64,000 bases of DNA from Bedellia somnulentella. Taxonomy: Eukaryota; Arthropoda; Insecta; Lepidoptera; Bedelliidae. Of this stretch, positions 40,501 to 45,540 are shown piece after piece. How positions within the stretch are numbered: the first letter of the stretch is position 1; each line of letters opens with the position of its first letter. Position numbers and translations under genes: made by a program. The notes beneath the pieces were generated by a model. The model was not told the DNA's origin and did not search any database. It was given only the letters and a program-made list of their open reading frames with translations. The DNA lies in assembly GCA_963576735.1 (NCBI GenBank), contig OY755197.1:5778501-5842500 (forward strand). The letters run 5' to 3'.

Positions 40501-42612
40501 ATTCCTTAGCTCTGCCTACCCCTTTTTGGAATTATAGCCGTGAGTATATGTACGTATGAATGTAATCAACGAATATTGCTTCAGTATTAACTAACGAAAA
40601 TGCAAAAATATTCTATACAAAAAGTTGACATGTTGTTGAAGTATTATTTTATTCTTTAAAATAATTAGTACTTTTTCATTTTTAAGTGGTTTAATACTTG
40701 TAAATGGTAAAATAAAACAATATAAACAGATACTCTGCGACAAACATCATAACAAATAGGCAATGTATTAATATTTCATATATGTTTGTAAGCAGAAAAC
40801 AAAATAACTTTATTATTTACAAATCTAAAAATTTCACAATAAGAAGAAAGAAGGTTATAGCTGAAAGACCAACCAGAAATATATTTATAATTATAATACT
40901 CATGATAAGTTTTTCATATAAAAAAACAGACAATTCGTAATGCTAACAAAAATTTAGAAACATTCTGCTTAAAATTATAAAGAGTATCAGTCCCGAAAAA
41001 TGTCTCTATTACTTCAATTAATAATAATATTTAAAGTCAACCAACAAATATACTAAAATCTAAGCTTATTGTGAAATTTTGAAACTCTCTCTTGATATAT
41101 TATTACCACTTACCTTCTCAATTTTTGCCACCAAAAATTATATACAACATTGTATCCCCATATTTTACAATCAATGGTAGAACCTGTAAGATGTGCTAAA
41201 AATATTATGTGCAGAAAACTGTTAGTGTATTAGTTAATTACTACATTACTGTTAGATCAATTATTAATATTTATATACATTTTTATTCTCTTTATCATAA
41301 CGGGGCATATATTTCCCTACCCCCAGCGACTTACAGAATAATCAGCCGTATTCACTTTTAAACACAGACTTATTTGTGTATCTCCATCATTCCTATTGTA
41401 GGTCTCACCAATAAAAAGTGAATATTATTTATTTATATTGTTTGCAAACAATAAGAATTCAGAACTGAAACAATTTTCTTTTTAATGCATCTTTTCAATA
41501 AAAGATATATACTATAATCCACAACTTTATTATTGGAATTTATAACAACTAATTGTGTGTATCAAAAATGCCATGGAGTACCAGCTCAAAAAAACACTAA
41601 GTATACCATATTTAAAGTAGATTTTGACATAGAAATGGAAACTTAAGTTTCTTAAGCTATTGTACGATGGTATTTATCCATGTATAAACCACTCTCTTAA
41701 CTCTTCCACAAGCAGTTCAAGAATATTTGGTGAAGTTCTGAAGTTCAACCAATAGATAAATGGTTTTATATTTGATTAACTACTAATTCTGAAGTGTGTT
41801 AATCAGGTTAGGTACTACATAAAGAATTAAAACTGTTTCTATTTGCTACTTATATCTATTTACAATGAATACCCTCCAATATACTTATATAAAACCTTAG
41901 CATCGAATAAAGTTTCCATCTTGGTTATGAACCATATAAGAAAATAGAGTTGGTATATTTTATGTAATATACTATAATTGACCAGGAACTTTTTATCTTT
42001 AAAGTTATTGATTAAGTTATTGCTGTGTAGTGTTGGCTTAGAATAGCACTACCCCATTTCTTCCGGTTGGTGTAGGTAATGAGGCGACTAACGGTATTGG
42101 GGCCTTTAAGGGATTGTTGGGCGATGCCGTTGGAGACTATCACCAACAACCTTTATTTTTACCATCTTTTCCCCACTCACCTTTCCAAAAGTGGCTGAGG
42201 AATTTTTAATTTCTTAGCTCTGGCTACCCTTTCTAGGGATTTATAGCCATGAGTATATGTATGTATGTAATTGATGGGCAGGTAGGAGAAGTAACCCATT
42301 ACCTACAATACATCCAACTTACAATGTACTCTTCAATAAAATATATATGTTAAGCAAAATAAATAAAAAAACATATAAGATTCAAGGGCTAGAAATAAAT
42401 CAATAACAGAATAAACCACAAGATATCCCCTAATTTCTTTGCCACTCATTTCCTCAAAACAGAATTGCTGAAACTTTATTTGATGTTAAGGTTTATTTAT
42501 ACTAAATATAATATAATTAGTAATATGCTATGCTACAGCTACTTACACAGGACTCACCTCCATTGGAAGACCTTGGAGTGGAAGAGGCCAGAGGTTGGGA
42601 ATCGGCAGTCAT
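12695..42612 (-). CDS. Gene 1: giant mucin-like EGF/SEA single-pass membrane protein (15 exons)
   Basis: Fifteen exons chain with matching GT..AG sites and phases to 7536 coding bases, a multiple of three (2511 residues): 42612-42558, 39018-38831, 37044-31161, 30595-30461, 29714-29452, 28745-28616, 28001-27855, 27172-27050, 24072-23933, 22943-22830, 21110-20992, 19806-19710, 18889-18823, 15493-15448, 12722-12695. Residues ~82-2042 are a Ser/Thr/Pro/Asn-rich mucin-like region. An EGF-like domain (~2043-2087), a SEA domain (~2088-2218), two EGF-like domains (~2219-2308), a membrane span (~2310-2330) and a ~180-residue cytoplasmic tail follow. Known roles of SEA/EGF mucins suggest an epithelial surface or apical matrix protein; that is inference. 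No clear signal peptide is seen with this start. I do not recognise a named orthologue. Confidence 0.8.
12975..13185 (+). mobile_element. SINE-A copy, decayed
   Basis: The blocks TAAGAGGCGACAAAGGGTAT, GGTTGGAGACCCATCACCAA and AGCCGTGAGTATATGC are present with an internal deletion. It lies in the last intron of gene 1. Confidence 0.8.
13345..13395. repeat. (GAT/ATG)n microsatellite
   Basis: This is an imperfect trinucleotide tract of GATGATGATGATATGATG type. Confidence 0.8.
13616..13742 (-). mobile_element. SINE-A 3' half
   Basis: On the minus strand it reads from GGTTGGAGACCCATTACCAA to AGCCGTG. The 5' half is missing. Confidence 0.7.
14290..14400 (+). mobile_element. tRNA-headed SINE-like sequence
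   Basis: An A-box-like TGTGGTTGAGTGG and a B-box GGGTTCAAATCCC are spaced as in a tRNA, with a T-arm GCGGG/CCCGC. The anticodon arm is poor, so it is more likely a SINE head than a tRNA gene. The 3' extent is unclear. Confidence 0.5.
14401..15143. other. Intron DNA of gene 1, nothing recognised
   Basis: This is AT-rich sequence without coding or repeat matches, apart from a short patch at 14585-14720 that may belong to the preceding SINE. Confidence 0.4.
15148..15285 (+). mobile_element. SINE-C copy with tRNA-like head
   Basis: The tRNA-like head (TAGCTAAATTGGCAGAGCG ... GTGGGTTCGATCGCC) is followed by a T-run and a body ending GTTTTCATGAATAAAAAAA. The same order is seen at 18958-19098 on the other strand. 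The B-box is changed from the better copy. Confidence 0.7.
15448..15493 (-). CDS. Gene 1 exon 14: short tail exon
   Basis: With acceptor TCAAG|AC and donor GAATT|GTAAGT it encodes DDLSEWTDAERRLGE, phase 1 to 2. A competing acceptor five bases upstream (CCAG|TC) would break the frame, and a weaker donor GTGAAT lies seven bases upstream of the chosen one. Confidence 0.65.
15593..16200. mobile_element. TIR element A2 (MITE-like, TATA-flanked)
   Basis: Inverted ends ~80 bp long begin TGTCGCAGCCAACTGG at the left and, read inward, TGTCGCAACCAACTGG at the right. TATA lies on both sides, within TA runs. Size and termini (TGTCG..CGACA flanked by TATA) match element A1 at 3364-3961, although the rest of the sequence differs. 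The arms share CAGCTGACAAAGCAGCTAGC. No transposase frame is seen. Confidence 0.85.
16219..16469 (-). mobile_element. SINE-A copy, full length
   Basis: It is a complete element in reverse orientation, from GTAGTGTCGGCTTATAATAG at the right to GTATGTATGTATGTC at the left. It sits beside the TA run bordering TIR element A2. Confidence 0.85.
16510..16566. repeat. (TA)n microsatellite
   Basis: An almost pure TA run of ~55 bases. Confidence 0.95.
16712..16790 (-). mobile_element. SINE-B 3' fragment
   Basis: The segment ATACCTGAAGG ... CTTATACTTCAAAACATCAC matches the SINE-B copies at 10005-10370 and 20093-20635. Confidence 0.55.
17299..18802 (+). mobile_element. Helitron-like element (Lep1 type)
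   Basis: It starts TCCATACTAATATTATAAA after an A and ends GTCGCGGGCAAAAAGCTAG before a T. That fits Helitron rules (5' TC, 3' CTRR, A|T target). A short hairpin (CGCGGAC/GTCGCG) lies just upstream of the end. The left part contains TTTCACGCCGTAACTACTGA, which I recall from Lep1-type Helitrons of moths and butterflies. A SINE-A fragment at 18568-18725 is nested inside. No Rep/helicase frame is present, so it is non-autonomous. The 3' end lies 20 bases from the gene 1 exon 13 donor. Confidence 0.65.
18568..18725 (-). mobile_element. SINE-A fragment nested in the Helitron
   Basis: This is the 3' half of SINE-A on the minus strand (CAATTGGAGACCCATCAC to GGCCGTTAGTGTATATA), decayed. Confidence 0.65.
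18823..18889 (-). CDS. Gene 1 exon 13: cytoplasmic exon with RRKHSME
   Basis: It encodes MMRRKHSMESSYSAPKER then HNKQ, phase 0 to 1, with acceptor TTCCAG|ATG. Its opening repeats the MVTRKQSMELSS string of exon 12, suggesting exon duplication. A Helitron end lies 20 bases inside the next intron. Confidence 0.8.
18958..19295 (-). mobile_element. SINE-C with tRNA-like core and terminal direct repeats
   Basis: The tRNA-like core at 19098-19028 has consensus-quality A- and B-boxes (TAGCTCAGTTGG; GGTTCGATTCC) and a 7-bp acceptor-type stem. Base 33 is C, not T, and this core recurs elsewhere, so it is treated as a SINE. The block CCCCAC[A/G]TGAGGTTTTCATGAAC occurs at both ends (near 18962 and 19265) in the same orientation, and ACCTTATTTTT flanks the whole unit. 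Confidence 0.65.
19470..19700. repeat. Intron repeat duplicated at 25808-26842
   Basis: The segment from GTTATGTCTCTCTTATTTT to GTGTAAGTTAGCAAAAAA is repeated at ~26 kb, where it is split by a TIR element. Its right part includes a decayed SINE-A 3' end (CCGTGAGTATACC). Confidence 0.8.
19710..19806 (-). CDS. Gene 1 exon 12: cytoplasmic exon with RKQSME
   Basis: It encodes SREMVTRKQSMELSSEDK then ISYLENGASTNNEE, phase 2 to 0. R-K-x-S-M-E is a likely basophilic kinase site and recurs in exon 13. Confidence 0.85.
19892..20010 (-). mobile_element. RTE 3' end fragment
   Basis: Read on the minus strand it matches the RTE C-terminus, then TAATGGCGTGAGTATATTCG. Confidence 0.75.
20093..20635 (-). 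mobile_element. SINE-B copy, interrupted
   Basis: Both halves match the copy at 10005-10370 (tRNA-like head at the right, GGGCGTGAACGTTT at the left). About 205 bp at 20343-20547, flanked by TTGGT, are inserted between GACATATTGGT and GGTGTAGGCCCGACC. Confidence 0.8.
20343..20547. mobile_element. Insert of unknown class within SINE-B
   Basis: The insert has A-rich and T-rich ends and the core GCTCGTAAAGAGGAGAAGCA. It resembles a short retroposed sequence, perhaps a LINE 3' end. Class is not determined. Confidence 0.5.
20708..20973 (+). mobile_element. SINE-A copy with a doubled 5' head
   Basis: The head occurs twice (TGCTGTGTTGTGCCGGCTTA, then TTGTGTAATGTCGGCTTAG). The rest is a good full-length copy ending GTGAGTATATGTATG, 18 bases from the exon 11 donor. 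Confidence 0.85.
20992..21110 (-). CDS. Gene 1 exon 11: cytoplasmic proline-rich exon
   Basis: It encodes KQSGCKKLLISEPPSHAP then PLPPPAAVMIPR, a possible SH3 or EVH1 ligand. Phase is 0 to 2. Two decayed copies of the same exon lie upstream at 21653-21738 and 22382-22478. A SINE-A tail ends 18 bases inside the following intron. Confidence 0.85.
21653..21738 (-). pseudogene. Decayed duplicate of gene 1 exon 11 (copy 2)
   Basis: After a normal TTTCCAG acceptor the frame reads KQSGCKKLLISEQPN, nearly the exon 11 start, then loses frame and meets a stop at CCG-TAG. No donor is found where exon 11 has one. Confidence 0.8.
21997..22270 (+). mobile_element. RTE 3' end fragment
   Basis: It matches the RTE C-terminus with small deletions (SRGRPRRTHLDQIKSVLEK, then QDRTKWRSIVSAYPNGN). 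It ends GGCGTGAGTATATGTATGTA. It separates the two decayed exon 11 copies. Confidence 0.85.
22382..22478 (-). pseudogene. Decayed duplicate of gene 1 exon 11 (copy 3)
   Basis: The frame reads KQSEYKKLLISKPPRYG and then shifts into a TGA. It shares CTGCCT(C/A)CCCCCGCGGCCGT with copy 2 but not with the working exon, so copies 2 and 3 are sisters. Flanking intron sequence (AGATGAAATTGGTATAATG) is shared too. Confidence 0.8.
22830..22943 (-). CDS. Gene 1 exon 10: cytoplasmic tail
   Basis: The 38 codons (TTQQSKQRADRRALINER ... SLPYMPVK) are phase 0-0. Acceptor is TTTGCAG|ACC, donor AAG|GTAAAA. No known domain is seen. Confidence 0.8.
23125..23200 (+). mobile_element. RTE fragment, decayed
   Basis: GATGGTAATGTCAGTAGAGG and AGGTGTCCGAAGTGTGAAG match the RTE frame at 9785-9880 with deletions. 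Confidence 0.6.
23353..23493. mobile_element. Hairpin (foldback) element
   Basis: The two halves are near-perfect inverted copies: GTATCTTT(A/T)GC ... TTGTG(T/C)... GCAAGTTGCA in one arm and its complement in the other. Its termini are unclear beyond this core. Confidence 0.7.
23647..23870 (-). mobile_element. RTE 3' end fragment
   Basis: On the minus strand it reads SRGRPRRTHLDQIGNVLKK through SAFPNGN and ends GGCGTGAGAATATGTATGTA. It lies ~60 bases from the transmembrane exon donor of gene 1. Confidence 0.85.
23933..24072 (-). CDS. Gene 1 exon 9: transmembrane segment
   Basis: A 20-plus-residue hydrophobic stretch (VVLISLGVIGGLLLLVLIG) is followed by CAAAACCRPNRHRPR. A double cysteine and a basic stop-transfer sequence at the inner face suggest a type I span, possibly palmitoylated. 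Phase is 1 to 0 with donor CAG|GTGAGG. Confidence 0.9.
24133..24285 (+). mobile_element. SINE-A copy, decayed
   Basis: The blocks TTGTAAGAGGAGACTTAAGG, GGGGCTTTTTAAGGGA and AAAGTGGCTGAAGAATTTC remain. Confidence 0.65.
24900..25530 (+). repeat. Lepidopteran interspersed repeat with GGTTCCGTA ends
   Basis: AAACCGGCCAAGTGCGAGTC leads to AGGGTTCCGTA near the left end. The right end has a (GGAC)n run, GGGTCCCGTTTTTGCC and TACGGAACCCT. I recall this combination from moth and butterfly genomes. Its transposon class is not clear from this copy. Confidence 0.7.
25613..25640 (-). pseudogene. Remnant of a duplicated gene 1 exon 8 with its donor
   Basis: The minus strand reads TGTAATGTTAACTTAAAAG|GTAAGG, encoding CNVNLK, the same residues and splice junction as the end of exon 8. 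Upstream coding similarity has been lost. Confidence 0.65.
25698..25742 (+). mobile_element. SINE-A 5' fragment
   Basis: GCTGTGTAGTATTGGCTTAG and ACTACCCCATATCTTC are the 5' end of a SINE-A; the rest is absent here. Confidence 0.7.
25887..26672. mobile_element. TIR element B (786 bp)
   Basis: The inverted ends are 35 bp and perfect (CATAGATCGGATAATCGGAT and onward to TTTACCTAAA). Flanks TATATAAC and TATATAAT fit an 8-bp target duplication with one change. The uninterrupted sequence exists at ~19550, giving an empty-site comparison. A 97-codon frame inside has no recognisable domain. The family is not assigned. Confidence 0.9.
26848..27043 (+). mobile_element. SINE-A copy with internal deletion, abutting exon 8
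   Basis: It is complete at the 5' end, lacks the GGTTGGAGACC region, and ends ATGAGTATATATA five bases from the exon 8 donor. Confidence 0.8.
27050..27172 (-). CDS. Gene 1 exon 8: membrane-proximal EGF domain
   Basis: The exon encodes PVGCERCNYHGACYSRDD, then CECFPWYAGSTCNVNLK. Phase is 1-1. The donor AAAG|GTAATT is immediately followed in the intron by a SINE-A tail. A decayed partial copy of this exon lies at 25613-25640. Confidence 0.9.
27455..27560 (-). mobile_element. RTE 3' end fragment
   Basis: The minus strand reads to ACTAACGGCGTGAGTATATG with the preceding C-terminal codons of the RTE frame. Confidence 0.75.
27706..27765. repeat. Short tandem duplication
   Basis: ACTTTAAAGTATGAAGTATG is followed by TTTTTAAAGTATGAAGTATG within the intron. 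Confidence 0.75.
27855..28001 (-). CDS. Gene 1 exon 7: calcium-binding-type EGF domain
   Basis: The exon encodes DFDECLSGQFHDCSEYAQC, then GTYTCSCLEGY and ICS. The D-x-D-E-C start and the aromatic residue before C-x-C are hallmarks of cbEGF domains. Phase is 1-1. Confidence 0.9.
28118..28255. mobile_element. 138-bp hairpin MITE with TAA target duplication
   Basis: The arms of ~58 bp are inverted copies (CGCCCGATTTCT; right arm read inward CGACCGATTTCT; shared AGTATTCCAGCTGA). TAA flanks both ends at 28115-28117 and 28256-28258. The three-base TAA duplication fits the PIF/Harbinger group. Confidence 0.85.
28616..28745 (-). CDS. Gene 1 exon 6: SEA domain, second part
   Basis: It continues the SEA domain (HESRLKEVLEKYLRNNNYSL ... 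ELIHRLNVS). Boundaries are TTGCAG|TTA and AGCG|GTAAGT, phase 0 to 1. Exons 5 and 6 together form a symmetric 1-1 module. Confidence 0.85.
29452..29714 (-). CDS. Gene 1 exon 5: SEA domain, first part
   Basis: It encodes TYTYSVKLALNSHGKDRLTY through YQGVVNDFYVQ. The strand/helix pattern and the late G-V-V-x-D-F segment fit a SEA domain, a fold common next to the membrane in mucin-type proteins. The site resembles, but is not exactly, the self-cleaving GSVVV motif, so autoproteolysis is uncertain. Phase is 1 to 0. Confidence 0.85.
29994..30241 (+). mobile_element. SINE-A copy, full length and young-looking
   Basis: It is close to the family consensus throughout. The direct repeat GTTATTTAAAGTT lies at 29970-29982 and 30242-30254, with ~11 extra bases on the left side. 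Confidence 0.9.
30461..30595 (-). CDS. Gene 1 exon 4: EGF-like domain 1
   Basis: The exon is phase 1-1 and 135 bp, with six cysteines in EGF-like order (ECQPDCKASRNERCQRIDG, then KCVCRPGF and PC). The acceptor is TTTTAG|GAG and the donor AAAC|GTAAGT. Symmetric 1-1 phase is the classic arrangement for shuffled EGF exons. Confidence 0.9.
31161..37044 (-). CDS. Gene 1 exon 3: 5.9-kb mucin-like exon
   Basis: One uninterrupted exon from TTTCAG|ACA to GGAG|GTATGT encodes ~1961 residues. The composition is rich in Ser, Thr, Pro, Asn and Lys, with proline runs (VPPPPPPK; a basic Pro/Arg stretch around 32730-32860), many N-x-S/T sites and the motifs FDVIQPSE and VDIQPSK. A less biased block near 35310-35440 (VIIPHGSATALVF ... 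PYPEPGYFGSFSIDAP) looks like a conserved core. The C-terminal part (31490-31760) has T-L-T/V-T-x-T strings like the modules of gene 2. An extended, glycosylated extracellular region is expected. Confidence 0.9.
37761..38326. mobile_element. Harbinger-type deletion derivative
   Basis: It has 17-bp perfect inverted ends GGGCCAGTTTCACCACT and TAA duplications at 37758-37760 and 38327-38329, as in PIF/Harbinger. Inside, at ~37938-38000 on the plus strand, a frame reads NVQFTQEETDLLVSLAEAKN. That resembles the start of the Myb/SANT-like DNA-binding protein carried by Harbinger elements, so this looks like an internally deleted autonomous copy. It is in intron 2 of gene 1. Confidence 0.85.
38831..39018 (-). 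CDS. Gene 1 exon 2
   Basis: The exon is bounded by TTTTCAG|CC and CAG|GTATGT and encodes ~62 residues (NSAGIVYDNSPWRPGRE ... KNSTPEKYDQ), phase 1 to 0. The frame also stays open across the acceptor to an ATG at 39052. A transcript starting there would begin MKFYRMYLMFSAFNSAG, a short weakly signal-like sequence, so this could be an alternative first exon. Confidence 0.8.
39206..39310 (+). mobile_element. RTE fragment, decayed
   Basis: AACGAGGCGCGGGAGATATG and TGGCGATCGATAGTCTCTGC match the RTE C-terminus. The tail is missing. Confidence 0.7.
39401..40031. repeat. 161-bp direct duplication surrounding a SINE-A
   Basis: Bases 39401-39561 and 39871-40031 are identical by eye (TATTCATATTTGAACCTAAA to ATTTAATTATTCG). 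A SINE-A at 39611-39870 lies at the start of the second unit with its own 11-bp duplication TATTCATATTT (39600-39610, 39871-39881). Confidence 0.9.
39611..39870 (+). mobile_element. SINE-A copy, second subfamily
   Basis: It carries the ACCCGTGGGTGATCGTAAAA and CTAAGGGTATAGGGG markers shared with the copies at 10780 and 43181, and ends in four TATG repeats. Confidence 0.9.
40296..40562 (+). mobile_element. SINE-A copy, divergent
   Basis: The head and tail are normal. The part after the A-box region contains extra sequence (CTCTCTCGCAGAGAG) before GGTGATCGTAAGAGGCGAC. Confidence 0.8.
40563..42021. other. Intron 1 of gene 1, no feature seen
   Basis: AT-rich and repeat-poor. No exon, RNA gene or mobile element was recognised. 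Confidence 0.5.
42022..42270 (+). mobile_element. SINE-A copy, full length
   Basis: A complete first-subfamily copy from GCTGTGTAGTGTTGGCTTAG to GAGTATATGTATGTATG. Confidence 0.9.
42558..42612 (-). CDS. Gene 1 exon 1, likely start codon
   Basis: ATG at 42612 opens a frame (MTADSQPLASSTPRSSNG) that ends at a strong donor GAG|GTGAGT in phase 1, exactly what exon 2 needs. An in-frame TGA lies 12 bases upstream, which supports this Met. Another ATG 14 bases further upstream is out of frame. The peptide has no hydrophobic stretch, which is odd for a protein with extracellular domains. An alternative start is noted at exon 2. Confidence 0.6.
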
Positions 42613-43180
42613 GTAATCCAGTCATAGTTATCAACTTTCATTAGTCAATACTCCGTCAAGTAACGTAACATATACATTTTTCTTTAAATATTAGTGTCTT
42701 TAGTTGTAGAATATATTATCATTTTTGTAGAAGAGAATAGAAGAGCAATGGTAACAATATCCTTTATCTTAATACCATCTTTTCTTTGCCTAGCTCATTG
42801 GGAAGGGTATGATCAGATGCACATAGAAAGCAGTGTACATGTCAAATAAAGCCTTTCGCTTTGGGCATTTTCTAGTCATATGTGTGTTTATTTATTAATA
42901 TTGATACCAGTGAAAAACACTTTGTCTGGAAATGTACATGTCTGAGTTATAAGTCATGTCACAGTATATTTGTCATGAAAACAAGGTTGTGGTTAGAGTT
43001 AATTCATAGTATAACTTAAAGATGTACATTGCCAGGGCAAAGTTAGATTTCTCAATACCAGAGGACAAATGTACTGAAGTACTCATATATTTTATATGAT
43101 ATTTGTATGGAATCTAAAGTTTGACAATGTCTATGTTGCTCTACAATATATTTACTATTAATTAATTAACTTTTTAGTTT

Positions 43181-43319
43181 GCCGTGTAGAGTCGGCTTAG
43201 AATAACACTACCCCATTTCTACCCCTGGGTGATCGTAAGAGGCGACTAAGGTTATAGGGGCTTTTTAAGTGAAGTGATTTTTGGGCGATGTGGTTGGAGA
43301 CCCGTCACCAAAAACATTC
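43181..43319 (+). mobile_element. SINE-A, 3'-truncated
   Basis: A second-subfamily copy that stops after GACCCGTCACCAAAAACATT. Loss of the 3' end is unusual for a retroposon and implies a later deletion. Confidence 0.8.
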
Positions 43320-43619
43320 GACAATGGGGAACATTTGTTGTCTCAAATCTCAAGTGAAAAACCAAATACTATTGGTTATACTGCAACAAGTGCCAATATG
43401 TATATAAAGACATCACAGTAATAAATAAATATTGTCATACCTGAAAACACGTTTAATCAAATCACTTTCACAAAATATTTATAACTGCTAAGAGAAAGAA
43501 CTGGAATATATTGCAACTAGTTTTGATGATCTATAAAAACTTTTGCGACTTCTTTCTCTGAGAACTTCTCAGTGAGAAGGTTTTGTTTTGTTTTGTTTAT
43601 TTACATTCTGCTGCCCGCG

Positions 43620-43919
43620 TGTAATGTCGCAACCAAACCCGGGATATGCTGACTAGCGAGCCGACCTCAATTCATAGTTACACGCAACTTCCATTTGTTC
43701 GATGCAGCGTCAGCGCAACGTGAGGCAACGTGACCGCTGCATAGCGACAGCGTCGAGCGTCGGCGCCGCGATCCCAGGAAAATCATATTTCACTTTTGTC
43801 ATAACCATCGGGCATTAGACATTTACTTTAGTTGTAATTAATTTGTAATCTTTATTAATTAAATTAGTTTTAAATAATTTTGGTTTTTTTTGTATCTTGG
43901 GCTGCAGCCGTACGTAATT
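43620..43919 (+). repeat. 5' LTR
   Basis: It begins TGTAATGTCGCAACC and ends TACGTAATT. The 5' half is GC-rich (GCGTCAGCGCAACGTG) and the 3' half AT-rich. It should carry the promoter. Confidence 0.95.
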
Positions 43920-43936
43920 GGCGCAGTCGGTAGGAT
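43919..43936 (+). promoter_or_regulatory. Primer binding site, tRNA-Ser
   Basis: TGGCGCAGTCGGTAGGAT is complementary to the 3' end of insect serine tRNA (..CGACTGCGCCA). Its first base is the last base of the LTR, as in other errantiviruses. Confidence 0.85.
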
Positions 43937-44275
43937 ACTCGCGGGTCGCGTATTCAGAAGATTTCCGTATACAGCCGCCCGAGTGGCTTTTTAGTCGCAT
44001 CCAGAGTATCCGAACCCACGTCGTGCTGCACCAGGAGTATCCAGACATTGATACTACAAAAGAAGCCAATATATTATGTGAGTACACTTGAACCTTTTTA
44101 GTGATTGCTCATCCTTATTTTATTTTTCCCGTGTTATTTTATATCCTTCAAGATTTTCCATCCGCGACAATCTGGGTCTTCTAGTATAGGTAGTAGTAGT
44201 AGTAGAAGTATAGTTTTAGATAGCTATAGGGATATATCATTAGATAGTAGTGGTTCTGACGATTCTTTTAGAGAA

Positions 44276-45514
44276 ATGGAGGATTTAGACCACGTGTTTA
44301 AGGCACTTCGCTTAGTACCGGAATTTGATGGAAACCCGAATATACTTATTAGGTTTATTCAACTTTGCGACCAATTAGTTGTCAATATTCTTAAACCGGG
44401 CGCTGACTTAACAAATAGTGCATTATTAAATGGCATATTAAATAAAATTTCCGGCCCTGCCGCGCGTTTAATTAACTCCAATGGTATACCGTCTGATTGG
44501 CAAGGAATACGGAAGGCTTTAATAAATAACTTTGCAGATCAACGCGATGAGACGGCTCTTTACAATGATTTAGCTTTATTAACACAAGGACAACGCAGTC
44601 CACAAGAATTTTATGAAGCTTGTCTTAACTTATTTAGTACTATTATGACATATGTTTCCTTACATGAAACTATAGGTACAACTATTGAGGCAAAAAGGGA
44701 CCTGTATAAGAAGTTAACCCTCCAAGCCTATTTACGAGGCCTTAAAGAGCCACTGGGTTCTCGTATTCGATGCATGCGCCCTGAGACTATCGAAAAGGCT
44801 CTCGAATTTGTTCAGGAAGAGTTAAATACACTTTACTTACAACAAAGAAACGATAATGTAGATAAAAGGAGTTCCATTTTTAATCAACCACCAAAACCCC
44901 AGTATTTCATTCCGCAAAAGCCCTTCTCATTTGATATAGCTGGGCCTTCGCGTCCATTCCCAACACAACAATTTTCTAGACCACCTCAGATGGTTTCTCA
45001 TCAATTTAAAACCCCATATAACCCCGGCATGACCCGGACACAACAAATGTTTCGGGCACCTCCACCTAATTACAATCCCCAAAGTAATATATTTAGAATG
45101 AAGCCTCAATTCCAAATGAATAATCAAAGACCTTATGTGTCTAACCAATCTCAACCAATGAGTGGTGTAAGCCACTACGTTACCAAACCAGCACCTATTA
45201 GAGGACATGATTGGAACAAGCAGGGAAACCCTCCGCCATCCAATTATTTTAAAACAAGAGAAATGCACTTTAATTATTGTTACGAGCCTAATTATTCCGA
45301 CGATAACTATTCAGATCAATATGACTATGGTACTCCTTACTATAACAATCCATATGAAAACTTAGATTATAGTCACGAGTATCCAGTAGCCTACCCTGAC
45401 TCTCCTTCTAGCAATATGCCACCTGACAACTCGCATGATGAATATTATAGCCACGATAAAGAAGCCCAACCCCAGGATTTTCCAGTGACCCAACCATTAG
45501 ACAAGCCAAAATAG
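44276..45514 (+). CDS. gag: Errantivirus Gag
   Basis: ATG at 44276 opens 412 codons; the frame is open further upstream but has no earlier Met. The N-terminal half has the errantivirus capsid signature LVPEFDGNPNILIRFIQLCDQ and helical stretches around TLYLQQRN. The C-terminal half is rich in Pro, Gln, Phe and Tyr (for example YYNNPYENLDYSHEYP). No CCHC zinc knuckle is present, as in several insect errantiviruses. The stop at 45512-45514 directly follows an AAA codon in an A-run, and pol is open in the -1 frame across it, so -1 frameshifting there is likely. Gag forms the particle shell. Confidence 0.9.
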   Translation: MEDLDHVFKALRLVPEFDGNPNILIRFIQLCDQLVVNILKPGADLTNSALLNGILNKISGPAARLINSNGIPSDWQGIRKALINNFADQRDETALYNDLALLTQGQRSPQEFYEACLNLFSTIMTYVSLHETIGTTIEAKRDLYKKLTLQAYLRGLKEPLGSRIRCMRPETIEKALEFVQEELNTLYLQQRNDNVDKRSSIFNQPPKPQYFIPQKPFSFDIAGPSRPFPTQQFSRPPQMVSHQFKTPYNPGMTRTQQMFRAPPPNYNPQSNIFRMKPQFQMNNQRPYVSNQSQPMSGVSHYVTKPAPIRGHDWNKQGNPPPSNYFKTREMHFNYCYEPNYSDDNYSDQYDYGTPYYNNPYENLDYSHEYPVAYPDSPSSNMPPDNSHDEYYSHDKEAQPQDFPVTQPLDKPK

Positions 45515-45540
45515 AAATTAACCTTCAATCTCAGAGGCAG

